Shown piece after piece: positions 1-8,148 of a stretch of 39,787 nucleotides of DNA. The notes under the pieces are model-generated. The model was not told the DNA's origin. It searched no databases and was given only the letters and a program-made list of their open reading frames with translations. The DNA is taken from the NCBI GenBank assembly GCA_937873245.1, contig CALMVY010000118.1, positions 1 to 39,787 on the forward strand, written 5' to 3'. A program made the translations under genes and the position numbers. The DNA is from an uncultured Arthrobacter sp. Its GTDB lineage: Bacteria; Actinomycetota; Actinomycetes; Actinomycetales; Micrococcaceae. How positions within the stretch are numbered: the first letter of the stretch is position 1; every line of letters starts with the position of its first letter.

Positions 1-1190
1 GTCTGGGCGGCGTCCTGGGTGTGCAGGGTCGCCATGACGAGGTGACCGGTCTCGGCTGCGGTCAGGGCGATCTCGATGGTCTCGAGGTCGCGCATCTCAC
101 CGACCAGGATGATGTCGGGGTCCTGACGCAGCACGTGCTTGAGGGCGTTCTTGAAGGACCAGGTGTCCTCCCCCACCTCGCGCTGGTTGACCAGGCACTT
201 CTGGTGAGAGTGCAGGAATTCGATCGGATCCTCGACGGTCATGATGTGGTCGGCGCGCTGGCGGTTGGCCAGGTCGACCACGGACGCCAGAGTCGTCGAC
301 TTGCCGGAGCCGGTCGGGCCCGTCACCAGGACGAAACCGCGCGGCAGCATCGCGAAGTTCGACACCGCCGGTGGCACACCGAGGTCCTCGAGCCTCTTGA
401 TCTCGTACGGGATCAGGCGGAAGGCGGCGCCCAGCGCGTCACGCTGCTTGTAGAGGTTAACGCGGAAGCGCGCCTTGCCCGGGACGCTGTAGGCGAAGTC
501 GAGCTCGAGATCCTCCTCGAACTTCTCCCGCTGCTTCTGGGACATGATCGCGTACATCGTCTTCTGGATGACCTGCGGCGTGAGCTTCGGGTAGTCCTCG
601 ATCGGCGTCAGGTGACCGCTGAGGCGCACCGTCGGGTGGGCCCCGACCGTGAGGTGCAGGTCCGAGCAGCCGAACTCCAGAACGTGGATGAGGAGGTCCG
701 AGAGGAAGGCGCTGTCCTCGGTGGTGTCCGCCGCGCCGACACGAACCGCCGTGTCCGCCGGAGCGGTGGGAGTGGGTGCTGCGGCGGGCGTCACAGCCTG
801 GGCCGGGAGCACAGGTGCGGCGGCCGGCATAGGTGGCGGCAGCAGGGGGGCGGCCGGCGGTGCAACCGGCGTCGCCGTGGCCCCGAGGGCTGCGACGGGA
901 GGCAGCGGCGGCGGAACGGCAGCAGCAGGCATCTGCGCCAGCGGAGGCACCGCAGGCGCGGGCGGCGCCGGTGGCGCGGCGAAGCTCATCGTCGGCGCGG
1001 CGTCCATGGGTGCGCTGGTCGGCAGCGGCGGGGCCGCGGTCCAGCTGGGGTCCAGGGGCGATACCTCGGGCTTGGCCGGCGGCGCGTTGAAGTAGCCGTC
1101 CATGCCCGAGGGGGCAGGGGTCTGCGCGTCCACGTGCAGTCCTTCCTCGGCACCGGGGCGTCCGGTGCGCTGTTCGTCGAAGCCAGGCAT
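1..1190 (-). CDS. pilT: PilT-type twitching/retraction ATPase, 3' end beyond left edge
   Basis: Hexameric ATPase that powers type IV pilus retraction at the inner face of the membrane. The ATG at 1190 opens a frame that stays open to the left edge, so the C-terminus is missing. Residues about 20-155 are a Pro/Ala-rich low-complexity stretch. The PilT core follows, with the Walker A motif GPTGSGKST near residue 290, an Asp box (MTVEDPIEF), Walker B (DPDIILVGEMRD) and the His box (ATLHTQD) just before the edge. Ordinary PilT proteins start almost directly with the core, so the long disordered N-terminal arm is unusual. The start lies 33 bases downstream of the pilB stop, so the two are probably co-transcribed. 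PilT identity rests on the EMRDLET and QREVG motifs and is firm. Confidence 0.93.
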   Translation of the reverse strand, partial: MPGFDEQRTGRPGAEEGLHVDAQTPAPSGMDGYFNAPPAKPEVSPLDPSWTAAPPLPTSAPMDAAPTMSFAAPPAPPAPAVPPLAQMPAAAVPPPLPPVAALGATATPVAPPAAPLLPPPMPAAAPVLPAQAVTPAAAPTPTAPADTAVRVGAADTTEDSAFLSDLLIHVLEFGCSDLHLTVGAHPTVRLSGHLTPIEDYPKLTPQVIQKTMYAIMSQKQREKFEEDLELDFAYSVPGKARFRVNLYKQRDALGAAFRLIPYEIKRLEDLGVPPAVSNFAMLPRGFVLVTGPTGSGKSTTLASVVDLANRQRADHIMTVEDPIEFLHSHQKCLVNQREVGEDTWSFKNALKHVLRQDPDIILVGEMRDLETIEIALTAAETGHLVMATLHTQDAAQ

Positions 1191-1222
1191 CGACCGTTCG
1201 GAGCAGTGCCTTGAGTCCCGGG

Positions 1223-2890
1223 TCAGACCACGACGCGGAGGATCTCCTCCATCGAGGTGTGACCGGCCTTCACCTTGGCCAGGCCATCGTCGCGAAGCGT
1301 GATCATCCCCTGCTCGAGCGCGACCTTGCCGATGGCGAGCGCCGACGCGTGCTCGACCGCCATCTTCTCGATCTCCTCGGACACGGCCATGACCTCGTGC
1401 AACGCCAAGCGGCCCTTGTAGCCGGTCTTGGAGCATGCGCTGCAGCCGATCGGCCGGTAGAGGGTCGGGAGGGGCTCGTCCGGTGACCAGGGGAAGCGCA
1501 TCTCCACCAGCTGCTCCCGGGAGGGCGTGTAGGCCTCCTTGCACTTCGGGCAGAGCCGACGGGCAAGGCGCTGAGCCAGCACGCAGTCCAGGGCCGAACC
1601 GACCAGGAACGGCTCGATGCCCATCTCGGTGAGGCGGACGACGGCGGAGGGCGCGTCGTTGGTGTGCAGGGTGGAGAGCACGAGGTGGCCGGTGAGGGCG
1701 GCCTCGATCGCGATGTGAGCCGTCTCCTTGTCGCGGATCTCGCCGAGCAGCACGATGTCGGGGTCCGAGCGCAGGATCGAGCGGAGCGCCGCGGCGAAGG
1801 TCAGACCCGCCTTGGCGTTGGTCTGCACCTGGTTGATGCCGGGAAGGCGGTACTCGACCGGGTCCTCGACCGTGATGACGTTGACCTCGGGCCGGCTGAC
1901 GATGTTCAGCGTCGCGTAGAGAGTGGTCGACTTGCCGGACCCGGTCGGCCCTGTCACCAGGAGCATCCCGTACGGCTTGACGAAGCTCTTGGAGTAGATG
2001 TCGTAGTTCTCCTGGCCGAAGCCGAGGTCGGAGAGCTTGAGCATCGCCGTGGAGTTGTCCAGGATGCGCATGACGATCTTCTCGCCCCACACCGTCGGCA
2101 GGGTCGCCACGCGCAGGTCGATCTTCTTGCCGTTGGCGTTCACCGACAGGCGGCCGTCCTGCGGGATGCGCCGCTCGGCGATGTTGATGTCCGCCATGAT
2201 CTTCAGCCGGCTGGTGACGCCCGAGGTGATGGTCTTCGGCGAGCGCATCACCTCGTGCAGCACGCCGTCGATCCGGAACCGGACGCGCAGGTCGTGCTCT
2301 GCCGGCTCGATGTGGATGTCCGAGGCGCGGTCCTGGATCGCCTGCGTGATGAGCAGGTTCACGAACTTGACGATGGGGGCGTCTTCGACGATCTCCTTGA
2401 TGTGCGAGAGGTCGTCGTTGTCGTCTGCACCGCCGTCGATCGCGGAGGTGAGCTCGTCCATCTCGTCGTCGCCGCGGTGGTAGCGGTTGATCGCCGCGAC
2501 TACGTCGGCCTTGGTGGACACGACCGACTTGACCTCGAGGCCCGTCATGGACCGGATGTCGTCGAGGGCGAAGACGTTGGCCGGGTCGGCCATGGCTACG
2601 ACGAGCTTGCCCTCGTCGTAGCCGATCGGCAGCGCGTTGTGCCGGCGGCAGACCGCGGACGGCACGCGGGAGACGGCGGACCCGTCGACCGGGTAGTCCG
2701 ACAGGTCGACGAACTTCAGCCCGATCTGGGTGGCGAGCGCGGCGACGAGCTGACCCTCGGAGAGCATGCCCATGTCGACGAGGACCCGGCCGAGGCTGCG
2801 GCCGAGACGGCGCTGCTCCTCCACGGCAGTCTCGAGCTGCTCAGGGGTGACGTGCCCACCCTCGAGCAGGATGTCTCCGAGCTGCTTCAC
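1223..2890 (-). CDS. pilB: PilB/GspE-family pilus assembly ATPase
   Basis: Extension ATPase of a type IV pilus (or GspE-type) machine, cytoplasmic and membrane-associated. The 555-residue protein has an N-terminal MshEN/GspE-N domain (residues about 1-150), then the motor domain with Walker A GPTGSGKSTT near residue 315 and Walker B DPDIVLLGEIRD. A tetracysteine zinc site follows (CPKC near 446, CSAC near 483), typical of PilB/GspE and absent from PilT. Length is normal for the family. It lies immediately upstream of pilT on the same strand. The gene upstream is a vapBC pair that looks inserted, with 62 bases between the vapC stop and the pilB start, so pilB probably has its own promoter or reads through from vapBC. 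Confidence 0.95.
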   Translation of the reverse strand: MKQLGDILLEGGHVTPEQLETAVEEQRRLGRSLGRVLVDMGMLSEGQLVAALATQIGLKFVDLSDYPVDGSAVSRVPSAVCRRHNALPIGYDEGKLVVAMADPANVFALDDIRSMTGLEVKSVVSTKADVVAAINRYHRGDDEMDELTSAIDGGADDNDDLSHIKEIVEDAPIVKFVNLLITQAIQDRASDIHIEPAEHDLRVRFRIDGVLHEVMRSPKTITSGVTSRLKIMADINIAERRIPQDGRLSVNANGKKIDLRVATLPTVWGEKIVMRILDNSTAMLKLSDLGFGQENYDIYSKSFVKPYGMLLVTGPTGSGKSTTLYATLNIVSRPEVNVITVEDPVEYRLPGINQVQTNAKAGLTFAAALRSILRSDPDIVLLGEIRDKETAHIAIEAALTGHLVLSTLHTNDAPSAVVRLTEMGIEPFLVGSALDCVLAQRLARRLCPKCKEAYTPSREQLVEMRFPWSPDEPLPTLYRPIGCSACSKTGYKGRLALHEVMAVSEEIEKMAVEHASALAIGKVALEQGMITLRDDGLAKVKAGHTSMEEILRVVV

Positions 2891-2952
2891 GCGTGGTCTC
2901 CCGGCGCCGTTGTCGTCCTCGTGTCCTTCGGACGGAACGGCGGGACGCTTGA

Positions 2953-3354
2953 CTACACGCGCACGACGACCAGACCGCTGATCCCGTCGAGCGGATCGAA
3001 GTCAGCGTCCTGCGTGAACAGCGGGAGGGCGTGCACCACCGCCGTCGCCGCGATCCAGAGGTCGTTCGGTGCGACACGACGACCTGCCTCGGCCAGCCGA
3101 ACACGCAGCCGTGCCCACTCGGTCGCGACGGATACGTCGATGGGCAGGGCGACGAACTGGTTGACACGGTCAAGCGTCCGGAGCCGCCGTCCGGTCGTCA
3201 GCGCGTCGGAGCCGGAGAGCACGCCGGCCGTCAGCTCTCCCACCGTGATCACGGAAACCGCCATGACCTCCGGCAGGTCCGTGGCCCGCAGCTCACGCCC
3301 CACCTCCTCGGCGATGAAGACAGAGGTATCGAGCAGGCCGCGCGTGACACTCAC
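2953..3354 (-). CDS. vapC: VapC-like PIN-domain toxin
   Basis: Predicted PIN-domain ribonuclease toxin of a type II toxin-antitoxin pair. The 133-residue protein has the usual single-domain size. The acidic catalytic set is visible: D9 in the LLDTS opening strand, E40 in VGELTAG, D98 in the NDLWIAA helix, and D116/D118 near the end. Its start overlaps the upstream antitoxin stop by 4 bases, the usual arrangement for translational coupling. The RNA target cannot be told from sequence. The module sits between an unknown protein gene and pilB on the same strand. Confidence 0.9.
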   Translation of the reverse strand: MSVTRGLLDTSVFIAEEVGRELRATDLPEVMAVSVITVGELTAGVLSGSDALTTGRRLRTLDRVNQFVALPIDVSVATEWARLRVRLAEAGRRVAPNDLWIAATAVVHALPLFTQDADFDPLDGISGLVVVRV

Positions 3355-3608
3355 ACGATCGGGTCGAGATCGTCCGGACCGCCGGCCAACTCCCTCAGCT
3401 CCTTGCTCAGCGCCGGATCGGCCTGAGCTGTCCGCAGGATCTCGAGAACCTCATCGCGCGGCATCCAGCGACGCCCCTGCGCCGTGAGGGGGACGATCTG
3501 CGCGACGGGCTCGCCGCGCACGGTGATGACGACTTCCTCCCCCGCCTGCACCCGGCGCAGCACGCCGGCGGTGTCGTTGCGGAGCTCGCGGGTGGCGATG
3601 CGCGTCAT
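3351..3608 (-). CDS. vapB: Phd/YefM-type antitoxin
   Basis: Antitoxin paired with the downstream PIN toxin. The 85-residue protein opens with a Phd/YefM fold signature: MTRIATRELRNDTAGVLRRV, followed by the strand-turn EEVVITVRGEPVAQIVPL that binds operator DNA as a dimer in this family. The C-terminal half (RDEVLEIL to the end) would wrap the toxin. It overlaps the toxin gene by 4 bases. A TACATT box (3615-3620, read on the minus strand) sits about 6 bases before the ATG with no ribosome-binding site between, which suggests a leaderless transcript, presumably self-repressed as in other Phd families. Confidence 0.88.
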   Translation of the reverse strand: MTRIATRELRNDTAGVLRRVQAGEEVVITVRGEPVAQIVPLTAQGRRWMPRDEVLEILRTAQADPALSKELRELAGGPDDLDPIV

Positions 3609-3614
3609 GCGACG

Positions 3615-3620
3615 AATGTA
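3615..3620 (-). promoter_or_regulatory. Possible -10 box of leaderless vapBC
   Basis: On the minus strand TACATT lies about 6 bases upstream of the vapB ATG at 3608. No Shine-Dalgarno sequence fits between them, which matches the leaderless promoters common in actinobacteria. No convincing -35 box at 17-18 bases spacing was found, so the call is tentative. Confidence 0.35.
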
Positions 3621-3711
3621 GCACCGGCGTAGCCGATACGCTCCTGCTCAACTCGCCTTTGTACGCACCCTGCTCGAACAGGATCAGGTCGACCGGCAGT
3701 GGGCAGCGCTT

Positions 3712-5136
3712 TCACACGATCGTCAGGTCGTCGTGCACGCCGACCTTCGACAGCTCGATGCTGCCGTCCGGCAGCCGCCAGAAGTGCAGCCGTCGCGCGG
3801 ACGGAGTCTTGACCTGCAGGCTCACCCGCCACGCCCGCGCACCGTCCTCGGCGCGCATCCGGTCCCCGGCGTCACCCGCCTCGCTGCATCGCAGCGGGTG
3901 CACCTCGCGGCTGGTCAGCGTCTCCGCCCGGCCGGTCAGGACCTCGACGCACACCGCGACGACCTTGGCCCGGCTGACTCCTGCCAGCGCGTCGAGCGAC
4001 GGCAGGAAGGCGGGTCCGATCCGGTACCGCGCAAGTGGCCAGGCGGTTCGGTCGGAGGCGGTGTGCGACCGCTGCCACTCGAGCTGCACCTCGTGCCGGA
4101 ACTGCTGCTCGGCATCGTCGTAGCGGCCGGTCCCGCGCAGCTGCTCCTCGAGCCACGCCATCCGGTCCCGCGCGCGCCGGAGCTCCTGCTTGAGCTCCCG
4201 CTCAGACCTGGCGAGCTGACGGATCGCGCGCTGCGCCTCCTGGGCCGCGTCGTCGGCCCGCCGTTCGGCCTGCAGTCGCTCCTCCTCGGCCTCGCCGAGC
4301 AGTCGCCGCAGCAGCGCTACCTCGTCGCTGACCACCGGCGCGGCCGCGTGCCCGTCGGACGGCGCGGACGCCGGCTCGGTGCGGTGTGGCCGGAACAGGT
4401 GCGGGCCGGGCCGCACCGACGGACGGCCCGGCGGAGCGGAAGGCGCGGCCGCTGTGACGGGCGACCTCGGCGGACGCTCGAGCTGCGGACCGCGCTCGTC
4501 GTACCCGGCGATCCGGACCTGGACCGTGTCCCCCACGGCCAACTCCGGATCCCGGCGCCGCCGCACCAGCCAGCCGGACCAGCCGGGAGCGATCTCGACG
4601 TCGGCGCCACCGGGCGCCGCCTCACGGACCGTCCCGACGGCGACCGCGCCCACCGGATGTGGCCGCTGATCGGCTGCCACCGTGCGCGTCCAGAGACGAT
4701 CAGCATCGCTCCGGCGCCTTGCTGCCGCGACGCGCTCCGATCCGGCTCCAGCGACCGCGGCCGATCGCCGCTCGAGCTCCTGCCGGATGCGGTCGGCAGC
4801 GCGCAAGCCCTCCTCACGGGAGTAGGCGAAGATCAGTGGGTGCCGGTGCGGTCGGTCCGCCCGGTCAAGACCTGGCCACCAGATCCGGGCGGCACCGCCG
4901 AAGACGCCCAGACCGTCCGGCAGCAGCCCGGTCAGCTCCCAGGTCAGCGGTCCGGTAGCGACGAGCCGGACCGGCAGCGGCGCTATGGCTTCGGCCAGGT
5001 CGTCCGCCTCGATCAGCGGCTCCAGCTCGCCGTTCCGGGTCGTGACGACCACGATCGGTTCGTCGCGGTCCGGATCGAAGAGCTCGGCAACCAGCGCCTC
5101 TACCTGCTCGACAGTCGTCAGGCGGATCGCGGGCAT
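3712..5136 (-). CDS. Unknown protein with S1-like fold and coiled coil
   Basis: I do not recognise a named family. The start is the ATG at 5136 (MPAIRLTT), because codons upstream of it run back through the divergent gene. The 474 residues show four parts. An alpha/beta N-terminal region (about 1-120) contains VVVTTRNGELEPLI and LTWELTGLLPDGLGVFGGAARIWWPG. Residues about 150-230 hold an S1/OB-like segment (VAVGTVREAAPGGADVEI, GWSGWLV, VGDTVQVRIAGYDERG). A Glu/Arg-rich coiled coil covers about 285-350, and a C-terminal domain ends in RLHFWRLPDGSIELSKVGVHDD. The S1-like part suggests RNA binding. It is divergent from a HEPN/MNT pair and upstream of vapBC, so it sits in an accessory patch; a role in RNA-level stress or defence is only a guess. 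Confidence 0.75.
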   Translation of the reverse strand: MPAIRLTTVEQVEALVAELFDPDRDEPIVVVTTRNGELEPLIEADDLAEAIAPLPVRLVATGPLTWELTGLLPDGLGVFGGAARIWWPGLDRADRPHRHPLIFAYSREEGLRAADRIRQELERRSAAVAGAGSERVAAARRRSDADRLWTRTVAADQRPHPVGAVAVGTVREAAPGGADVEIAPGWSGWLVRRRRDPELAVGDTVQVRIAGYDERGPQLERPPRSPVTAAAPSAPPGRPSVRPGPHLFRPHRTEPASAPSDGHAAAPVVSDEVALLRRLLGEAEEERLQAERRADDAAQEAQRAIRQLARSERELKQELRRARDRMAWLEEQLRGTGRYDDAEQQFRHEVQLEWQRSHTASDRTAWPLARYRIGPAFLPSLDALAGVSRAKVVAVCVEVLTGRAETLTSREVHPLRCSEAGDAGDRMRAEDGARAWRVSLQVKTPSARRLHFWRLPDGSIELSKVGVHDDLTIV

Positions 5137-5142
5137 CTGCCG

Positions 5143-5199
5143 AGTGTGCCTGAACGCCACGCCCAGCGGGCCGCCCGTGTCGGTGCCGCGTGCCACACT
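5143..5199. promoter_or_regulatory. Mirrored CACACT boxes between divergent genes
   Basis: The 70-base gap between the unknown protein (start 5136, minus) and the nucleotidyltransferase (start 5207, plus) carries CACACT about 7 bases before each start codon: 5143-5148 on the minus strand and 5194-5199 on the plus strand. Neither start has a visible ribosome-binding site, so both may be leaderless with these as -10 boxes. The symmetry suggests paired regulation. Confidence 0.35.
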
Positions 5200-5206
5200 T
5201 GCCCGC

Positions 5207-5578
5207 GTGCCGCAGGAGCTGTCCGAGATCATCCAGCTGCTCCGTGACGCCGGCGCCCGCTTCGCCTTCGTCCATGGCAGTCGAGCGGAGGACTCCGCCC
5301 GGCCGGACAGCGACCTGGACGTCGCAGCGTGGTGGCAGGAGGAAGCGCCGCAGGCTTTCGATGTTTTGCGCCCTGCTGGTGTCGACCTGCTCGTGCTCAA
5401 CTCCGCACCGCTCGAGCTCGCGGGTCGGGTGGCGCAACGCGGGCGGCTACTGTTCGATGACGATCCCGTGGCCCGGGTCCGCTGGCTGGCCACCACGCGC
5501 AAGATCTACGCCGACGAGCTCCCGCGGCTACGTCGCAGCGACCGCGAGTTCGCCGAGGCAGTGCGCCATGGTCGATGA
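5207..5578 (+). CDS. mntA: MNT-type nucleotidyltransferase antitoxin (MntA-like)
   Basis: Minimal nucleotidyltransferase of a HEPN/MNT toxin-antitoxin system. In characterised members it AMPylates the HEPN toxin and silences it. With the GTG start at 5207 it has 123 residues. The nucleotidyltransferase signature is intact: G24-S25, ten residues, then D36-x-D38 (PDSDLDVAAWW). The GTG is chosen because upstream in-frame codons overlap the divergent gene and a CACACT -10-like box lies just before it. The stop overlaps the HEPN gene start by 11 bases, so the two are translationally coupled. Confidence 0.88.
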   Translation: MPQELSEIIQLLRDAGARFAFVHGSRAEDSARPDSDLDVAAWWQEEAPQAFDVLRPAGVDLLVLNSAPLELAGRVAQRGRLLFDDDPVARVRWLATTRKIYADELPRLRRSDREFAEAVRHGR

Positions 5579-5984
5579 GACCCGCGTTCTGAGACTGCTG
5601 CGCGCGGCTGCGGACGATCTTGCCGTCCTGGCAGCAGAGAGCGATGCCGACGAACAGCGCCGCCGCGACCCACTGTGGCTCCGGGGGGTGAAGTACACCT
5701 TCGTCACGGCGATCGAGGCCTGCGTCGACGTCGCTCAGCACCTCTGCGCGGCAGAAGGCTGGGGGCCACCTCGGGACAACGGAGACGCCATGGAGGTTCT
5801 CGCCGCTCACCACGTCCTGCCGTCCGACCTGGCGAGGTCCATGCGGCGTGCCGTCGGCTTCCGCAACATCCTGGTGCACGAGTACGTCACCGTCGACGAC
5901 TCCGTCGTCCTGTCCCGCCTGGGAGATCTAGCCGACCTTCGCAACTTCGTGGGCGCCGTGACGCGGTGGTTGCCCGGGCACTGA
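5568..5984 (+). CDS. hepT: HEPN-domain RNase toxin (HepT-like)
   Basis: HEPN-domain toxin paired with the upstream MNT protein. The 138-residue helical protein carries the family's catalytic motif R-x4-H as R99-N-I-L-V-H104 followed by EY, in the standard place in the third/fourth helix. HepT dimers cleave RNA and are neutralised by MntA. The start ATG at 5568 lies inside the end of mntA. The pair is the only plus-strand block in the first 14 kb, which supports independent acquisition. Assignment to the HepT/MntA class rests on both partners and their order and is firm; the RNA target is unknown. Confidence 0.88.
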   Translation: MVDETRVLRLLRAAADDLAVLAAESDADEQRRRDPLWLRGVKYTFVTAIEACVDVAQHLCAAEGWGPPRDNGDAMEVLAAHHVLPSDLARSMRRAVGFRNILVHEYVTVDDSVVLSRLGDLADLRNFVGAVTRWLPGH

Positions 5985-6022
5985 ACCGTCAAGGTTCCAG
6001 CGCAACGGAACAGGCGAAGCCG

Positions 6023-6439
6023 TCAGTCGCGGCGCGTGAGCGTCTGGGCGAGCTGCTCGAGGGCACGCGACTGCGTCGACTCGGGGTCGAGCGTGGTGGA
6101 GGTGCCGTCGCGGAAGCCGAGCTGGACGCGGGGCGGCACGGGCGCCGCGGGCGGCGCCGGTGTGTGTGCCGGCTGCGGCGTGTGCAGCGCGTGGAAGTCG
6201 TCCAGGTCGGTCGCCCACGCCTCGCCCGTGGCGAGCAGCTCGCCGATCGACGTCATGATGCTCGGCTCCCCCGCCGACTCGGCGGCGACGGGGGTTGGGT
6301 CGGAGTACGCGGGTGCAACCGGGTCGGGCACGGCAGCCAAAGCAGAGACAGACACCGGCCGCAGCGGCCCGGTAGGGATCGCGGTGACAGCAGCGCCGAG
6401 CGCGTGCTTCCCCTTCGGCGTCCGCCGGAAGAGCCCCAA
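6023..6439 (-). CDS. Short partner protein of the GTPase operon, function unknown
   Basis: Unrecognised 138-residue protein read straight after the GTPase gene. The likely start is a TTG at 6439 giving MGLFRRTPKGKHALG, only two bases after the GTPase stop; no ATG or GTG fits better. The N-terminus is short and basic. The middle is Ala/Pro-rich and looks disordered. Two conserved-looking segments follow: MTSIGELLATGEAWATDLDD (about 75-95) and a C-terminal part with RVQLGFRDGTSTTLD. I see no membrane segment or catalytic motif. Its place at the end of the roadblock-DUF4388-GTPase run suggests an adaptor or effector for that module (inference). Confidence 0.7.
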   Translation of the reverse strand: MGLFRRTPKGKHALGAAVTAIPTGPLRPVSVSALAAVPDPVAPAYSDPTPVAAESAGEPSIMTSIGELLATGEAWATDLDDFHALHTPQPAHTPAPPAAPVPPRVQLGFRDGTSTTLDPESTQSRALEQLAQTLTRRD

Positions 6440-6441
6440 CG

Positions 6442-7026
6442 TCAGACCCCGGCGCCCGCCGGCGCGTCGATCGAGTCGACGACCGAGTAGAGCAGCGCCA
6501 GCAGCACGGACTTCACCGACTCGCGGTCGGTCGCGTCGCAGGGGACAACCGGGACGTCCTCGTCCAGCTCGAGCACCGAACGGACGTTCTCCTCGTCCGA
6601 CGGCTCGATGCCTTCGGCCCGGTTGAGAGCGACCACGAACGGCACACGGGCCATCTTGCGGAAGGCGGCGAGGATGCCGACGGCCTCCTCGAGCGAGTCC
6701 TGGCGGTCGGCGTCGACCAGCAGGATGTAGCCGAGCATGCCCTCGCCGAGGATCTCCCACATGAAGTCGAAGCGGTCCTGACCGGGCGTGCCGAACAGGT
6801 AGAGCACCAGGTCGCGGTCGATGGTGATCCGGCCGAAGTCCATCGCCACCGTGGTCTCCGCCTTGCGGGACCTGGTGTGGTCGGTGATGTCCTTCTCGGT
6901 CGACAGCACGGTGATCTCGCTGATCGTGCGGATCAGCGTCGTCTTGCCGGCCGAGAACGGCCCGGTCACGACGATCTTGACGGCGGTGCCGCCGTGCTTG
7001 CGACGGTTGCTGCTGCGCGTCGTCAT
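6442..7026 (-). CDS. Small Ras-like GTPase, CvnD/MglA-type
   Basis: Cytoplasmic P-loop GTPase of 194 residues. The P-loop is G22-PFSAGKTT-30. The switch region contains TTVAMDFG, and the G3 motif reads FGTPGQDRF (78-86), the form seen in actinobacterial conservon CvnD proteins, lacking the usual Asp before the TPG. The G4 position reads NRAE (135-138) rather than NKxD, so base recognition may differ from classical Ras. Its ATG follows the stop codon of the DUF4388 gene with no gap, and a roadblock protein gene lies just upstream. Roadblock proteins act as activators of such GTPases (MglB with MglA). Linkage to pilB and pilT suggests control of pilus or polarity functions. Confidence 0.88.
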   Translation of the reverse strand: MTTRSSNRRKHGGTAVKIVVTGPFSAGKTTLIRTISEITVLSTEKDITDHTRSRKAETTVAMDFGRITIDRDLVLYLFGTPGQDRFDFMWEILGEGMLGYILLVDADRQDSLEEAVGILAAFRKMARVPFVVALNRAEGIEPSDEENVRSVLELDEDVPVVPCDATDRESVKSVLLALLYSVVDSIDAPAGAGV

Positions 7027-8103
7027 CTAGAGACCCCTCACGCCGGCGATGAGCCTGAGCAGCAGGCTCTTGTTCACGCTCGGGTCGCGCTCGATGAGCG
7101 AGGCGATCGCAGGGTCAGCGTCGGGCTGCAGGGCGGTGGCGCCGTGGACGGACCCGTGACTGCCGGCGGAGGCGGTCGGCACGGGCGAGCCGGAACGGGC
7201 GTACGCCGGCGACTCCTCCGCGTGCTCCGGCCGACGGGCCGGCGTGAACGGCTCCGGGCGCTCCGGGATGACGGGCGCCGCGGGAGCCGGGATGGCCGGC
7301 GCAGCATGGGACGTGGCTGCCTTGGGTGCCGGAGGAGCAACCGGAGCGGGCGTGCCCTCCAGGGCGGCCAGCAGGCTCTGCCGCTTGACCAGCTGGTCGT
7401 CGCCGCTGCCGCCGACGACCAGCAGGCCGCGGCCCACGAGACCGGCGAGCGCGGAGACGACGGCGTACTCCCCCCGCCCGGCCAGGGCGACGAGGTCCGC
7501 AACGGTGCGACGGCCGTCGACCAGCGCCAGCAGCGCCCACTCGTCACGGGTGGCGGACGGTTCGTCGGACGGAGCGGCGTTCACGGTCACGACGGCGTCA
7601 GGTGCCGGGACCTCCTCCACCAGGGTGGCCCAGGCCTCGAGCCGGCGCTGGCCCTCGGCGACGACCTCCTCGACCGGCACCGTGGCGCCCAGGTCGTCCG
7701 GGTCGGTCTCGTCCACCACGAAGGCGAACTCGCCCTCGGTCCAGCGCAGCATGCTGAAGACGGCGTCGTTCACCTGCTCGGCGGCGATCTCCTTGACCTG
7801 CTCGACGTCCAGACCGGCCTTCTCGGCCAGCAGCTGGGCCAGGCTCAGCGACGCGTCGCCGGAGAGCTCCTCGGCGGCCGCGGCGAGCGCGTCGTCGTCG
7901 ACCAGCCCGCTGCCGAGCAGCCGGCGGACCAGCTCCTGCCGCGCCACGTCGGCGCGGGCGCCTGTGACTGCACCGTCGCGCAGGTGGACCGCGCCGTGCG
8001 CGGACTCCTTGCGCAGGTGCAGCGTCCCGGTCTTCTTCGTGAAGCTGAGCAGCTGGAAGATGTCCGGGAGGCTGAACGCGTCGAGCGTTCCCTCGAGTCT
8101 CAC
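7027..8103 (-). CDS. DUF4388 (PATAN-type) domain protein
   Basis: The first about 100 residues match the DUF4388/PATAN family: MRLEGTLDAFSLPDIFQLLS, then a segment on displaying a product (TGTLHLR, GAVHLRDGAVTGARAD), followed by helices ending near WTEGEFAFVVDE at about 130. A winged-helix-like segment follows (LALVDGRRTVADLVALAGRGEYAVVSALAGLVGRGLL), then a Pro/Ala-rich linker and a short conserved tail (DPSVNKSLLLRLIAGVRGL). PATAN proteins are linked to gliding and pilus-dependent motility through response regulators and GTPases. It lies between a roadblock gene and the GTPase gene on one strand with a zero-base gap to the latter. A role as adaptor in GTPase signalling is inferred. Confidence 0.85.
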   Translation of the reverse strand: MRLEGTLDAFSLPDIFQLLSFTKKTGTLHLRKESAHGAVHLRDGAVTGARADVARQELVRRLLGSGLVDDDALAAAAEELSGDASLSLAQLLAEKAGLDVEQVKEIAAEQVNDAVFSMLRWTEGEFAFVVDETDPDDLGATVPVEEVVAEGQRRLEAWATLVEEVPAPDAVVTVNAAPSDEPSATRDEWALLALVDGRRTVADLVALAGRGEYAVVSALAGLVGRGLLVVGGSGDDQLVKRQSLLAALEGTPAPVAPPAPKAATSHAAPAIPAPAAPVIPERPEPFTPARRPEHAEESPAYARSGSPVPTASAGSHGSVHGATALQPDADPAIASLIERDPSVNKSLLLRLIAGVRGL

Positions 8104-8148
8104 AACGAGTCCCGTCGGTCGGTGGTCGGGCGGAGGAGGAGGAGGGCG

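Noticed and set aside
1664..3487. A 607-codon open frame on the plus strand
   Set aside because: It is the antisense shadow of pilB and vapBC in very high GC3 DNA; its protein is Val/Asp/Arg/His-rich with no domain.
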